NCBI GenBank assembly: GCA_018401495.1
Contig: JAGYJX010000015.1
Location: 372,001 to 436,000 of the forward strand
Length of the DNA stretch: 64,000 nucleotides
From: Rhodospirillaceae bacterium
GTDB taxonomy: Bacteria > Pseudomonadota > Alphaproteobacteria > Thalassobaculales > Thalassobaculaceae
Reading direction: 5' to 3'
In this document: positions 50,889 to 64,000 of the stretch, one piece after another
How positions within the stretch are numbered: the stretch's first letter is position 1
How the letters are laid out: each line of letters opens with the position of its first letter
Translations under genes and position numbers: made by a program
The notes under the pieces: model-generated
Told to the model about the DNA's origin: nothing
Seen by the model: only the letters and a program-made list of their open reading frames with translations
Database searches by the model: none

Positions 50889-52767
50889 TGCGCCATCTCG
50901 TAGAGCCGGACGACGTCGTCGCGATTGACCTCGACGCCGAACCGGCCGCGAAGGTCGGCAATCAGGAGCTCGATCACATCGGTCTCCGTGCCCTGGGCGA
51001 TCTGTTCCTGGATGCTGGCCCGGACCTGGTCCTGTGCGGCGGTGTCGACCGGCTCGATCCGCAGCAGGCGGACGACCACCGCCTGGGTGTCGTCGGACAC
51101 GACGGCGACGCCGCCGACCTCGCCGATCCCGAACAGGGTGGCGGGCAGGGCACCCGGCAACCCTTCGGTGAGGTCGCGTCCCGATCGGGTTATCGCCGGC
51201 AGCACCGCCGACGGCATGCCTTCGGCGGCGGCGAGATCGGCAAGCGAGGTTCCGCTCCGGGCCTTCTCGGCAAGCGCGTCGGCGCGCTCCTCGGCGATCT
51301 CGAGCCGGCGCTCGTTCCGCCAGTCCGTCAGCACCTGGTCACGCACTTCGTCGATCGGTGGCGTGCGCGGGGCCTCGACCCCGTCGACCCGAAGGATGAA
51401 GAACCCGCCGTTATTGCTTTCGCCAAGCGCGCTCAGCTGGCCCTGTGCGGTCTCGAAGGCGATCTGCAGGAACCGGCCGCCCGGAAGCCCCTCGGCGTCA
51501 TCGCCGGCCTTGGTGGCGCCGGAGCGGGCAATCCCGCTGACGCTCTGCAGCGGGAGGTCCATCGTCCGCGCGGCCTCCTCCAGCGTTGCGCCGCCGGCCA
51601 GGGCGTCCTCGAGGGCGTTGGCGCCTTCATAGACCCGGTCGAGAGCGCGATCCCGGGCAATCTCGTCCCGGATCCGCTGCCTCGCGTCGTCGAAGCTGGT
51701 GGTCGTGCCGGGCTGGATCGCCGTCACCCGGAAGACGTGCCAGCCGAACGGGCTCTCCACCGGCGCGGTGACACCGTCGACCCCGACGCCGAACACCGCG
51801 TCCGCGGTGCCCGCCGGAAGATCGCCGCGTCGCAGCAGGCCGAGATCGAGAGCGGACGCCTCGGTGCCGGTGGCGTCCAGCGCGACGGCCGCGAAATCCT
51901 CACCGGACGTGATCCGGGCGTGGGCGGCGCGGGCCGGCTCTTCGGCCTCGAACAGGATCTGCTGCACCGCGCGCCGCTCGGGGACGGCGAACTGGTCGGC
52001 GCGCTCGTCGTAGGCGGCGCGCACCTCCTCCTCGGGAACCTCGATGGTGGCGGCGATCGAGTCGGGAGCGATCTGCACCCACGACACGGTCCGGTATTCG
52101 GGCTTCTCGTAGCGAACCTTGTTGTCATCGAAGTAGCTGGCCAGAGCCGCGGCGTCCGGGGCCGCCGGGCTCCGCGACGGCGGCGGCCGGAATCGCCACG
52201 ACCTCGGCCACGCGGCGCTCCTCGCGGTAGGCCAGCAGACGATCCACCACCGGCGCGGGCACGGCATCGATCGCGGTCAGGGCGTCGACCGAGCTGGCGA
52301 CGGGCGAAGTCCTGCCGCAGGCGGACCAGGAACTCCTCCTCGGTCCAGCCGTTGTCGGCGAGGTAGGTCTGGTAGCGGGCGCGGTCGAGGCGTCCGGCCT
52401 GGTCGGTGAAGCGGGAGCGCACGAACTCGCGCCACGTGTCGGTCCCGACCGAGAGGTCGAGCGAACGGACCGCCGCCGTCATCAGCCCTTCGGTCACGAG
52501 ATTCTCGATGACCTGGTCGAGAAAGCCCAGTTGTATCGCCTGCTCAGCGGTCAGCGGAACGCCGATACGGCGGCGGGCAGTCTCGAACTCCTCCGCCACC
52601 TCCTGGGTGGTGAAGCGCACGTCATCACCGACCTGGACCGCGACCTTGCCGGCCGGGCTCCCGAAGAAGACGTCGCCGATGCCCCAGATCGCGAAGCTCA
52701 CGATGAGCAGGACGAACAGGATCTTGACGAAGATCGACGTCACTTGGGATCGGATGAACTGAAGCAT
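50885..52767 (-). CDS. ppiD: Periplasmic folding chaperone/peptidyl-prolyl isomerase PpiD (two frame breaks)
   Basis: Inner-membrane-anchored SurA/PpiD-type foldase. ATG 52767 starts MLQFIRSQVTSIFVKILFVL, one membrane helix, followed by a SurA-like N-terminal domain. An extra base near 52291-52304 and another at 52167-52170 break the frame. Corrected, the linker reads SSVDALTAIDAVPAPVVDRL and then ALASYFDDNKVRYEKPEYRT. The parvulin domain is RRAVQQILFEAEEPARAAHA to ESPFGWHVFRVTAIQPG. About 626 residues. The stop overlaps trpE, so translation may be coupled. The gap to tpiA (52768-52971) holds no recognised element. Confidence 0.92.
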
Positions 52768-52971
52768 CGCTGGGCGCGGCCTTGTGCAAATGAGTCGCGG
52801 TCGACGCCGGAACCCGGTGTCGGGGCGCGGCATCATAGGGAGAGGGCATCCGCCCGGCAACCGCCGAATCCCGCCGCACCCGACGGTTTCCGCGGGATTC
52901 CGGCCGGATGTTGGCTCCGCGGAAGGGTCGTGTTAGACGCGACGCTCCGCACGCGACGAAAGGCTGAGACG

Positions 52972-53713
52972 ATGGCGCGACCCCTGATCGCCGGCAACTG
53001 GAAGATGAACCTCGACCGCTCATGGCGCCGAATCGCTGGCACGCGAGCTGGCGGCTGGGGTGGCGACCGCGTCCGCCTTCGAGATGGTGGTGTGCCCGCC
53101 GGCGCCGTATCTGGCGATCGTCGCGGCGGTCATCGGCGGCAGCCCGGTCGCCCTGGGCGGGCAGGACTGCCACGCCGAGGCCGGCGGCGCCCACACCGGC
53201 GACGTGTCGGCCGCCATGCTGCGCGACGTCGGCTGCGGGTATGTGATCGTCGGGCATTCCGAGCGCCGCGCCGACCACGGCGAGACGGACGGGGTCGTGC
53301 TCGCCAAGGCCGAGGCTGCTCGTGGCGCCGGCCTTGTGCCGATCGTTTGCGTTGGCGAGACCGAGGCGCAGCGCGACGCCGGCCAGACCCTGGATGTCGT
53401 GGCGGGCCAGATCCTCGGGTCGGTCCCCGCCGGCCTCGACGGGTCCACCCTGGTGGTCGCCTACGAACCGGTGTGGGCCATCGGGACCGGCCGCACGCCC
53501 ACGGTTGACGATGTCGCCGCGGTGCATGCCCACATCCGGAGGACGCTCGCCGAGCGGACCGCCGACGCCGCCGGGGTCCGCATCCTCTACGGCGGTTCCG
53601 TGAAGGCCTCGAACGCTTCCGAACTTCTCGCGGTTCCGAACGTGAACGGGGCGCTGGTCGGTGGCGCCAGCCTGAAGGCCGCGGATTTCCTCGCGATCGC
53701 GCGATCGGTATAA
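52972..53713 (+). CDS. tpiA: Triosephosphate isomerase (frame broken by one extra base)
   Basis: Interconverts dihydroxyacetone phosphate and glyceraldehyde 3-phosphate. ATG 52972 starts [15 protein letters not shown] with the catalytic Lys. An extra base near 53014-53018 breaks the frame, and the protein continues [20 protein letters not shown]. Catalytic His is in [14 protein letters not shown] and Glu in [16 protein letters not shown], with the phosphate-binding [15 protein letters not shown] and GALVGGASL. Corrected length is 246 residues. A reading from a GTG at 53060 alone would lose the Lys. Divergent from ppiD. Confidence 0.95.
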
Positions 53714-53802
53714 GGTGACTGCGCACGCCTCTGGCCAAGCCGGCCGGTTGGCGCTAAAACCCGCGCCGTCCGACCCCGGACGGAACGAGATCAAGGATCG
53801 AC

Positions 53803-54114
53803 ATGACGGCGATCGTACTGACCATTCACCTGATGATCGCGCTGGCCCTGGTTGTCGTGGTTCTGCTGCAGCGCAGCGAGGGCGGCGGCCTCGGTATCGG
53901 CGGCGGCGGCGGGATGGGGTCGTTCATGTCGGCCCGGGGCACCGCCAACCTGTTGACCCGGGTGACGGCGATCCTGGCGGCCTGCTTCTTCGGAACCAGC
54001 ATCCTGTTGGCGATTCTCGCGGGGAACACCGGCACATCATCGTTCCTCGACCGCCCGTCATCGTCCGAAAGCGCTCCCGCCAGGACTGAGCCGGCCGCGC
54101 CGGTTTCGCAGTAA
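53803..54114 (+). CDS. secG: Preprotein translocase subunit SecG
   Basis: Small SecYEG subunit that stimulates export. 103 residues start MTAIVLTIHLMIALALVVVV. There are two membrane helices with the conserved LLQRSEGGGLGIGGGGGMGS loop and ANLLTRVTAILAACFFGTSI between and in them. The C-terminus is Ser/Pro/Ala-rich. The tpiA-secG-pyrG order is very common. Frame intact. Confidence 0.95.
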   Translation: MTAIVLTIHLMIALALVVVVLLQRSEGGGLGIGGGGGMGSFMSARGTANLLTRVTAILAACFFGTSILLAILAGNTGTSSFLDRPSSSESAPARTEPAAPVSQ

Positions 54115-54217
54115 TAAATTGAATTAACTAGATTAATGTGATCCCGATGGGCCGTCGTCCATCGGCGTACCAGAGTGTGTGACAAAGAATATCCCGATAT
54201 CGGTCGATCGGGTATAA

Positions 54218-55861
<1,644 letters not shown>

Positions 55862-55865
55862 CGCC

Positions 55866-56712
55866 ATGACCACCGCCCGTACCGTCCGCGTCGGGCAGAT
55901 CGACATCGCCAACGACCGGCCGTTCGCGCTGATCGCCGGCCCCTGCCAGATCGAGAGCCGCGACCACGCCGTGGAAGTCGCCGAGGCGCTGGCCACGATG
56001 TGCGCGCGCGCCGGGGTTCCGCTGATCTTCAAGTCGTCCTACGACAAGGCCAACCGGACCAGCGTGTCCGGCCGCCGCGGCATCGGGATCGAGGCCGGCC
56101 TGCGAGGTCGCTGGCCGAGGTGCGCCGGCGCATCCACTGCCCGGTGCTGACCGACGTTCATGAACCGGCTCAGTGCGCCGTGGCCGCGGAGTACGTCGAC
56201 GTGCTGCAGATCCCGGCCTTCCTGTGCCGCCAGACCGACCTGCTGCTGGCCGCCGGCGAGACCGGGGTGGCGGTCAACATCAAGAAGGGGCAGTTCCTGG
56301 CGCCGTGGGACATGAAGAACGTCATCGCCAAGGTGGCTTCGACCGGCAACGAGCGGATCCTGCTGACCGAGCGAGGCGTGAGCTTCGGCTACAACACCCT
56401 GGTCTCCGACATGCGCAGCCTGCCGGAGATGGCGAAGACCGGCTATCCGGTGGTGTTCGACGCCACCCACCGGTGCAGCAGCCGGGCGGGCAGGGTACGT
56501 CGAGCGGCGGCCAGCGCGAGTACGTGCCGGTGCTGGCGCGCGCGGCGCTGGCGGTCGGCGTGGCCGCCGTTTTCATGGAATGCCACCCAGACCCTGACCA
56601 CGCGCCGTCCGACGGCCCGAACATGGTGCGGCTTGCCGACCTGCCGGGCCTGTTGGAGACGTTCGTGGCGTTCGATAGGATCGCCAAGGCCCATCCGGTT
56701 GGCATCGCCTGA
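55866..56712 (+). CDS. kdsA: 3-deoxy-D-manno-octulosonate 8-phosphate synthase (two frame breaks)
   Basis: Condenses arabinose 5-phosphate with phosphoenolpyruvate for lipopolysaccharide core. It starts [20 protein letters not shown]. Conserved parts are [60 protein letters not shown] and [21 protein letters not shown] break at about 56101-56108 can be read as one base missing (LRRSLAEV) or two extra (LRSLAEV). A second, near 56470, is one base missing before [20 protein letters not shown]. Corrected length is 281-282 residues. With pyrG upstream and eno downstream, the order is conserved. Confidence 0.92.
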
Positions 56713-56740
56713 CCGGTCGACCGATCGAAGGAGCCGGTAG

Positions 56741-58135
56741 ATGGCGCAGATCGAAGGCCGCTACGGCCTCGTCTACAGTGTCGAGCGTCCCGAGACCGCG
56801 GCCAGGTTCGACGATCTGGTCACCGCCTATCTCGGGTTCGAGCGCGACATCGGCGATCGCCTCAAGGCGTTGCTGGCCGGCGAGCCCGACATGCCGCTCG
56901 CCCAGGTCACCAAGGGCTACTTCTTCAAGCTGTTCGGCAGCGCCGCGCGTGTCGGCGCGGGCCTCCAAGACCCTGGCCGACGCCGACCGCGCGTTTGCCG
57001 CCCGCACGACCACCGACCGTGAGCGCCTGCACCTGGAGGCCTTGCGGGCCTGGTGCGCCGATGACCTGGACCGGACGACGGACCTCTGGGAAAGCATCCT
57101 TATCGACCACCCCAAGGACGCGCTGGCGCTCCGCCTCGCGCACTTCAGCCACTTCTACGCCGGCGACGGCCGCCGCATGCGCGACAGCGTCGCCCGCGTC
57201 CTGCCGGACTGGTCGGACGCCGATCCGGACATCGGCTTCGTGAACGGCATGTACGGCTTCGCGCTGGAGGAATCCGGCGACTATGCCCGCGGCGAACGCT
57301 ACGGCCGGATGGCGGTCGAGCGGAACCCGAGGACGCCTGGTCGGTGCACGCGGTCGCCCACGTCATGGAGATGCAGGGCCGACACGCCGAGGGCATCGCC
57401 TGGGTCCGGCGCCACGAGCCGGACTGGTCGACCACCAACAATTTCCGCTTCCACCTCTACTGGCACCGCGGCCTGTATCACCTTGAAAGACATGAGTTCG
57501 ACGAGGTTCTGGCGATCTACGACAACTATGTCGCCTCGGACATCGCGAGCGACATGTACCTGGATGTCTGCAACGCCGCCTCGCTGCTCTGGCGGCTGGA
57601 GATGCACGGCGTCGACGTCGGCGACCGCTGGAAGGACCTGACCGAGGTCTCGCTGCGGCACGTCGACGACCACGAACTGGTGTTCGTGTCGCTGCACTAC
57701 CTGATGGCGCTTCTGAAGGGCGGCGAGCCGGAGGCGGCGGCCCGACTGGCGGCGCGGATGCAGGACTACTCCAACGCGGCGACCGCGCAGGGCAGGGTCT
57801 CGGGGCGGGTCGGCACCGGCACCGCGGCGGCCTTGACGGCGCTTGCCCGCGGCGACGCCGGCGCCGCGGTCGACGCGCTGCTGCCGATCCGTTACGAGCT
57901 CTGGTGCATGGGCGGCAGCCACGCGCAGCGCGACCTGTTCGAGGAGATGCTGGTGTCGGCGGCGGTGCGGGCCCGCCCGCGCCTGGCGCGGGCGCTGCTG
58001 GCCGAGCGCACCGCGGCCAAGCCACGGAGCGCGTGGAGCTGGCGGCGATACGCGGCAGCGCTCAGGGCCGAGGGGCAGGCCGCCGCGGCCGACGCCGCCG
58101 AGCGCCGGGCCGCGGAGCTGCTGGCGACGGCGTGA
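56741..58135 (+). CDS. Tetratricopeptide-repeat protein, TTC38-like (two frame breaks)
   Basis: The product starts MAQIEGRYGLVYSVERPETA. An extra G at 56954-56955 precedes ARASKTLADADRAFAARTTT. A missing G near 57330 precedes EDAWSVHAVAHVMEMQGRHA. Corrected length is 464 residues. Helical repeats such as LRLAHFSHFYAGDG, GFVNGMYGFALEESGDYARG and HRGLYHLERHEFDEVLAIYD match the TTC38-like family of bacteria and animals, cytoplasmic proteins of unknown function. It sits between kdsA and a convergent cupin gene. No signal peptide. Confidence 0.85.
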
Positions 58136-58140
58136 GGCGG

Positions 58141-60590
<2,450 letters not shown>

Positions 60591-60710
60591 GTCATTTCGG
60601 CAACACTCTGACTCTATTGATTAATTTCTAATGAAGATTCCCGGTTCGTTCACGTTGTCCGCCGTCTGGGGGCGTGATTCAATCGTGGTGTCGCCGGTAT
60701 GGAGGACGCC

Positions 60711-61064
60711 ATGGCCCTGGTCTTCGAGCTCAAGCGTCGTGCCCGTCACGTCGTCGGGCCGCTGATCGGCTCGCTTCTCGTGGCGTACTTCGCCTATCAC
60801 GCGGTCGAGGGCGATCGCGGCATCCGGGCTTGGCAAAGGCTCGACGGCGAGGTGGCGGAGGCTCGCGCGGTGCGGGATCGACTGGTCGGCGAACAGGCCG
60901 CGCTCGATCGGCGCGTGTCCATGCTGCGACCGGACAGTCTCGATTCCGATCTCCTGGAAGAGCGCGCCCGCCTGGTCTTGGGGTATGTGCCGTCGAACGG
61001 CGTCATCCTCGGCAAATCGGTGGTTCCTGTGGCCCACCTGGCGGGCCTGGCGGTGGTTCGCTGA
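60711..61064 (+). CDS. ftsB: Cell-division protein FtsB/DivIC family
   Basis: Septum-formation initiator. ATG 60711 follows GGAGG and starts MALVFELKRRARHVVGPLIG (an upstream ATG at 60699 is less well placed). One membrane helix (LIGSLLVAYFAYHAVEG) precedes a coiled coil (LDGEVAEARAVRDRLVGEQA) and the conserved end DLLEERARLVLGYVPSNGVI. The 117 residues and the location between eno and pdhA are typical. Frame intact. Confidence 0.9.
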   Translation: MALVFELKRRARHVVGPLIGSLLVAYFAYHAVEGDRGIRAWQRLDGEVAEARAVRDRLVGEQAALDRRVSMLRPDSLDSDLLEERARLVLGYVPSNGVILGKSVVPVAHLAGLAVVR

Positions 61065-61134
61065 ACGATTTCAGCTGATTAACCAAAGTTCGGTTAAATG
61101 GCGTTTTTGCGTTGCAGCACAACCCGTTAGCGCC

Positions 61135-61163
61135 TTGCATTGAGGCTTGTCTTCCCCTAAGTG
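61135..61163 (+). promoter_or_regulatory. Possible promoter of the pyruvate dehydrogenase genes
   Basis: TTGCAT at 61135-61140 and TAAGTG at 61158-61163 are 17 bases apart, 64 bases before pdhA. An inverted repeat TTAACC-N7-GGTTAA lies upstream at 61079-61097 and could be a regulator site. Both are matches by eye. Confidence 0.4.
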
Positions 61164-61226
61164 TTGGCGGGTCGGTGCGGTGCCAATGCCTCGTGCCGCC
61201 CGCAGTAGTACGCGCAGGGGGATACC

Positions 61227-62291
61227 ATGGCACGTGCGGCGACAACCAAGTCGACGGCGAGCCGGCCCGGTCCGGCCAAGGCCGCCGCGGCACGCTCGAC
61301 CCGTTCATCCAAGTCGGCGAAGCCGCCCGAGGCGTCGATCGATGACCTGGTCGGCTATTACCGGGACATGCTGGTCATCCGCCGCTTCGAGGAGAAGGCG
61401 GGACAACTGTACGGCATGGGTCTGATCGGCGGCTTCTGCCACCTCTACATCGGTCAGGAAGCGGTGGTGGTCGGCATGCAGGCCGCGATCGACGAGGGCG
61501 ACACGGTCGTCACGTCGTACCGGGACCACGGCCACATGCTCGCCTGCGGCATGGAAGCGCGCGGCGTGATGGCGGAGTTGACCGGGCGGATCGGCGGCTA
61601 CTCCAAGGGCAAGGGCGGCTCGATGCATATGTTCAGCCGCGAGAAGAATTTCTTCGGCGGCCATGGCATCGTCGGGGCCCAGGTTCCGATCGGCACCGGT
61701 CTGGCCTTCAACCATCGCTTCCGCGATACCGACCGGGTGTCGTTGACCTATCTGGGCGACGGCGCCGTCAACCAGGGGCAGGTCTACGAGAGTTTCAACA
61801 TGGCCGCGCTCTGGAAGCTGCCGGTCATCTTCATCATCGAGAACAACAAGTACGGCATGGGCACCTCGGTGACCCGCGCCGCCGCCGGTCCGTCGCTGGC
61901 CGAGCGTGGCCACGCCTACGGCATTCCCGGCAAGGAGGTCGACGGCATGGACGTCCTGGCGGTCAAGGCCGCCGGCGACGAGGCGGTGGCCTACTGCCGA
62001 GCCGGCAAGGGCCCGTACATCCTGGAGATGAAGACCTACCGATACCGTGGCCACTCCATGTCAGATCCGGCCAAGTACCGGACCAAGGAGGAGGTCAACA
62101 AGATGCGCCAGGAGCACGACCCGATCGACACGCTGCGTCGCACCCTGCTCGACCGCAAGGTTGACGAGGACACGCTGAAAAAGGTCGACCGCGAGGTGAA
62201 GGACCTGGTGACCGACGCCGCCGATTTTGCCCAGCAGAGCCCCGAGCCGGACGTTTCCGAGCTTTGGACGGACATTCTCGTAGAGGCCTGA
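61227..62291 (+). CDS. pdhA: Pyruvate dehydrogenase E1 component, alpha subunit
   Basis: Thiamine-diphosphate subunit of the alpha2-beta2 E1 enzyme that decarboxylates pyruvate. An Ala/Ser/Lys-rich N-terminal extension of about 35 residues precedes [20 protein letters not shown]. The thiamine motif runs from [20 protein letters not shown] to [19 protein letters not shown]. The active-site loop is [20 protein letters not shown]. 354 residues, frame intact. pdhB and pdhC follow. Confidence 0.97.
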   Translation: MARAATTKSTASRPGPAKAAAARSTRSSKSAKPPEASIDDLVGYYRDMLVIRRFEEKAGQLYGMGLIGGFCHLYIGQEAVVVGMQAAIDEGDTVVTSYRDHGHMLACGMEARGVMAELTGRIGGYSKGKGGSMHMFSREKNFFGGHGIVGAQVPIGTGLAFNHRFRDTDRVSLTYLGDGAVNQGQVYESFNMAALWKLPVIFIIENNKYGMGTSVTRAAAGPSLAERGHAYGIPGKEVDGMDVLAVKAAGDEAVAYCRAGKGPYILEMKTYRYRGHSMSDPAKYRTKEEVNKMRQEHDPIDTLRRTLLDRKVDEDTLKKVDREVKDLVTDAADFAQQSPEPDVSELWTDILVEA

Positions 62292-62337
62292 CGCCGGCGC
62301 GGCCGCGGTCCGCGGCGCCCGCACGAGGGGAAAACGC

Positions 62338-63768
62338 ATGCCCACTCCTGTACTGATGCCGGCGCTGTCGCCGACGATGACCGAGGGCAACCTCGCGAAA
62401 TGGCACATCAAGGAAGGCGACACGGTCAGCGCCGGTGACGTAATCGCCGAGATCGAGACCGACAAGGCGACCATGGAGGTCGAGGCGGTCGACGAGGGCA
62501 AGGTCGGCCGGATCGAGATCGCCGAGGGCAGCGAGGGCGTGGCGGTGAACGCCGTGATCGCCTGGCTGCTTGACGAGGGCGAGGACGCCGACGCCATCCC
62601 GTCCGAAGGTGCCGGGTCAGCGCCGGCCGCTGCCGAGCCGGCCGCGCCGGAGCCGAAGCGCGCGGACGGCGGCGGGGTCGGGCCGGAGCGGGCACCCGAG
62701 GCGCCGGCGCTGCCGGGGGCGCCCGCCCACACCTCGGTGCCGGTCTCGGTTCCCGATGTCGACGAGGCGCGGTTCTTCAAGGACACCCAGCGCCAGACGG
62801 TGCGCGAGGCGTTGCGCGACGCGATGGCCGAGGAAATGCGGAACGACCCCGTCGTGTTCGTGATGGGCGAGGAGGTCGCGGAGTACCAGGGTGCCTACAA
62901 GGTCACCCAGGGCCTGCTGGCGGAATTCGGCGCCAAGCGCGTCATCGACACCCCGATCACCGAGCACGGCTTCGCCGGGATGGCGGTCGGCGCGGCGTTC
63001 GGCAAGCTGAAGCCGGTGGTCGAGTTCATGACCTTCAACTTCGCGATGCAGGCGATCGACCAGATCATCAACTCGGCGGCCAAGACCCTGTACATGTCCG
63101 GCGGCCAGATGGGCTGCCCGATCGTGTTTCGTGGCCCGAACGGTGCGGCGTCCCGCGTCGCCGCCCAGCATTCGCAGTGCTACGCGAGCTGGTACGCGCA
63201 TTGTCCCGGCCTCAAGGTCATCGCGCCCTGGTCGGCGGCCGATGCCAAGGGCCTGCTGAAGGCGGCGATCCGGGATCCCAACCCGGTGATCTTCCTGGAG
63301 AACGAGGTCCTCTACGGTCAGACCTTCGATGTGCCGACCGATCCCGACTTCGTGTTGCCGATCGGCAAGGCGAAGATCGTCCGCCAGGGCAAGGACGTCA
63401 CCATCACGGCGTTCTCGATCATGGTCGGCAAGGCGCTGGAGGCGGCCGAAAAGCTGGCGGAGCAGGGTATCGAGGCCGAGGTCATCGACCTGCGGACCAT
63501 CCGCCCGCTCGACGTCGAGACCATCGTCGCCTCGGTGAAGAAGACCAACCGGCTCGTCACCACCGAGGAGGGCTGGGCGTTCTCCGGCATCGGCTCCGAG
63601 ATCGCCGCGCTGATGATGGAGCACGCCTTCGATTACCTCGACGCCCCGGTCGCCCGGGTTGCCGGCGCCGACGTGCCGATGCCCTACGCCGCCAACCTCG
63701 AGAAGCTTGCCCTGCCGCAGGTCGAGAACATCGTCCAGGCGGCCAAGGCGGTCTGCTACCGCTCTTAA
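62338..63768 (+). CDS. pdhB: Pyruvate dehydrogenase E1 component, beta subunit, with N-terminal lipoyl domain
   Basis: The 476-residue protein begins with a lipoyl domain ([20 protein letters not shown] and [16 protein letters not shown], with Lys as the attachment site), an Ala/Pro/Glu linker (about residues 85-140), then the E1 beta domain: [40 protein letters not shown] and [21 protein letters not shown] lipoyl domain fused to E1 beta is a known alphaproteobacterial feature. The frame is intact. pdhC begins 13 bases later. Confidence 0.97.
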   Translation: MPTPVLMPALSPTMTEGNLAKWHIKEGDTVSAGDVIAEIETDKATMEVEAVDEGKVGRIEIAEGSEGVAVNAVIAWLLDEGEDADAIPSEGAGSAPAAAEPAAPEPKRADGGGVGPERAPEAPALPGAPAHTSVPVSVPDVDEARFFKDTQRQTVREALRDAMAEEMRNDPVVFVMGEEVAEYQGAYKVTQGLLAEFGAKRVIDTPITEHGFAGMAVGAAFGKLKPVVEFMTFNFAMQAIDQIINSAAKTLYMSGGQMGCPIVFRGPNGAASRVAAQHSQCYASWYAHCPGLKVIAPWSAADAKGLLKAAIRDPNPVIFLENEVLYGQTFDVPTDPDFVLPIGKAKIVRQGKDVTITAFSIMVGKALEAAEKLAEQGIEAEVIDLRTIRPLDVETIVASVKKTNRLVTTEEGWAFSGIGSEIAALMMEHAFDYLDAPVARVAGADVPMPYAANLEKLALPQVENIVQAAKAVCYRS

Positions 63769-63781
63769 GGAGTGCCGGAAC

Positions 63782-64000
63782 ATGCCGATTTCCATTCTAA
63801 TGCCGGCGCTGTCGCCCACCATGAGCGAGGGCAACCTCGCCAAATGGCTGGTCAAGGAAGGCGACACGATCAGCGCCGGCGACGTGATCGCCGAGATCGA
63901 GACCGACAAGGCGACCATGGAAGTCGAGGCGGTCGACGAAGGCACGATCGGCAAGCTGGTGGTCGCCGAGGGCACCGAGGGCGTGGCGGTCAACGCGGTC
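63782..64000 (+). CDS. pdhC: Dihydrolipoamide acetyltransferase (E2), N-terminal part
   Basis: Only the first 73 residues lie in the window. They form a lipoyl domain ([36 protein letters not shown]) almost the same as that of PdhB. AGGAG precedes the ATG. The rest, expected to hold the subunit-binding and acetyltransferase domains, is beyond 64000. Confidence 0.93.
   Translation, partial: MPISILMPALSPTMSEGNLAKWLVKEGDTISAGDVIAEIETDKATMEVEAVDEGTIGKLVVAEGTEGVAVNAV

Overview
The window reads as a chromosomal, high-GC (roughly two thirds G+C by eye) segment of an alphaproteobacterium, most like the Rhodospirillales and relatives. The evidence is the gene order tig-clpP-clpX-lon-hupB, the complete 14-gene nuo operon followed by birA-coaX-RNase J-mce-DUF1467, the ribD-ribE-ribB-ribH-nusB-thiL cluster, a MucR regulator, a CBP3-type cytochrome bc1 chaperone, plsX-fabH-ihfA-merR, and eno/ftsB/pdhA-pdhB-pdhC with a lipoyl domain on PdhB. 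I see no phage, insertion sequence, CRISPR array or plasmid function. This is core housekeeping DNA.

Layout. 1-7.1 kb: tRNA-Leu, trigger factor, ClpP, ClpX, Lon and HU, a protein-folding and proteolysis block. 7.2-7.9 kb: tRNA-Val and tRNA-Asp with a small unknown gene between them on the opposite strand. 8.1-22.6 kb: nuoA to nuoN, respiratory complex I. 22.6-26.5 kb: BirA, type III pantothenate kinase, RNase J, methylmalonyl-CoA epimerase and a DUF1467 membrane protein. 26.5-29.7 kb: a probable small RNA, a small secreted protein, a glutaryl-CoA-dehydrogenase-like enzyme, a DUF6898-like protein and MucR. 29.7-36.9 kb: rpiB, glyA, nrdR, the riboflavin genes, nusB and thiL. 36.9-45.7 kb: a FliL-like protein, an MFS carrier, proton pyrophosphatase, a BamE-like lipoprotein, CBP3, DUF177, plsX, fabH, ihfA and a MerR regulator. 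45.8-49.4 kb: tRNA-Pro, a class II aldolase, two unknown genes, an MFS carrier and a glyoxalase-fold protein. 49.4-58.6 kb: trpE and ppiD leftwards; tpiA, secG, pyrG, kdsA and a TTC38-like protein rightwards; a cupin leftwards. 58.7-64 kb: eno, a PH-like membrane protein, ftsB and the pyruvate dehydrogenase genes, the last cut off by the window end.

Quality warning. About 34 single-base (rarely two-base) insertions or deletions break or locally scramble the reading frame of some 25 genes, including clpP, lon, nuoB, nuoF, nuoJ, nuoL, nuoM, nuoN, glyA, nrdR, tpiA and kdsA. Almost all flanking codons align with conserved family sequence once one base is added or removed. Because so many core genes are hit at once, I read these as sequencing or assembly errors rather than true pseudogenes. 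I annotate each gene across its full span and give the break position.

No convincingly new multi-gene system was found. The most distinctive items are a 54-residue His/Asp-rich insertion inside trigger factor, a small RNA at about 26.64-26.73 kb carrying TTTCCTCCCT between two hairpins and a terminator, a RibB whose GTP cyclohydrolase half has lost most of its zinc-binding region, and several small uncharacterised genes.
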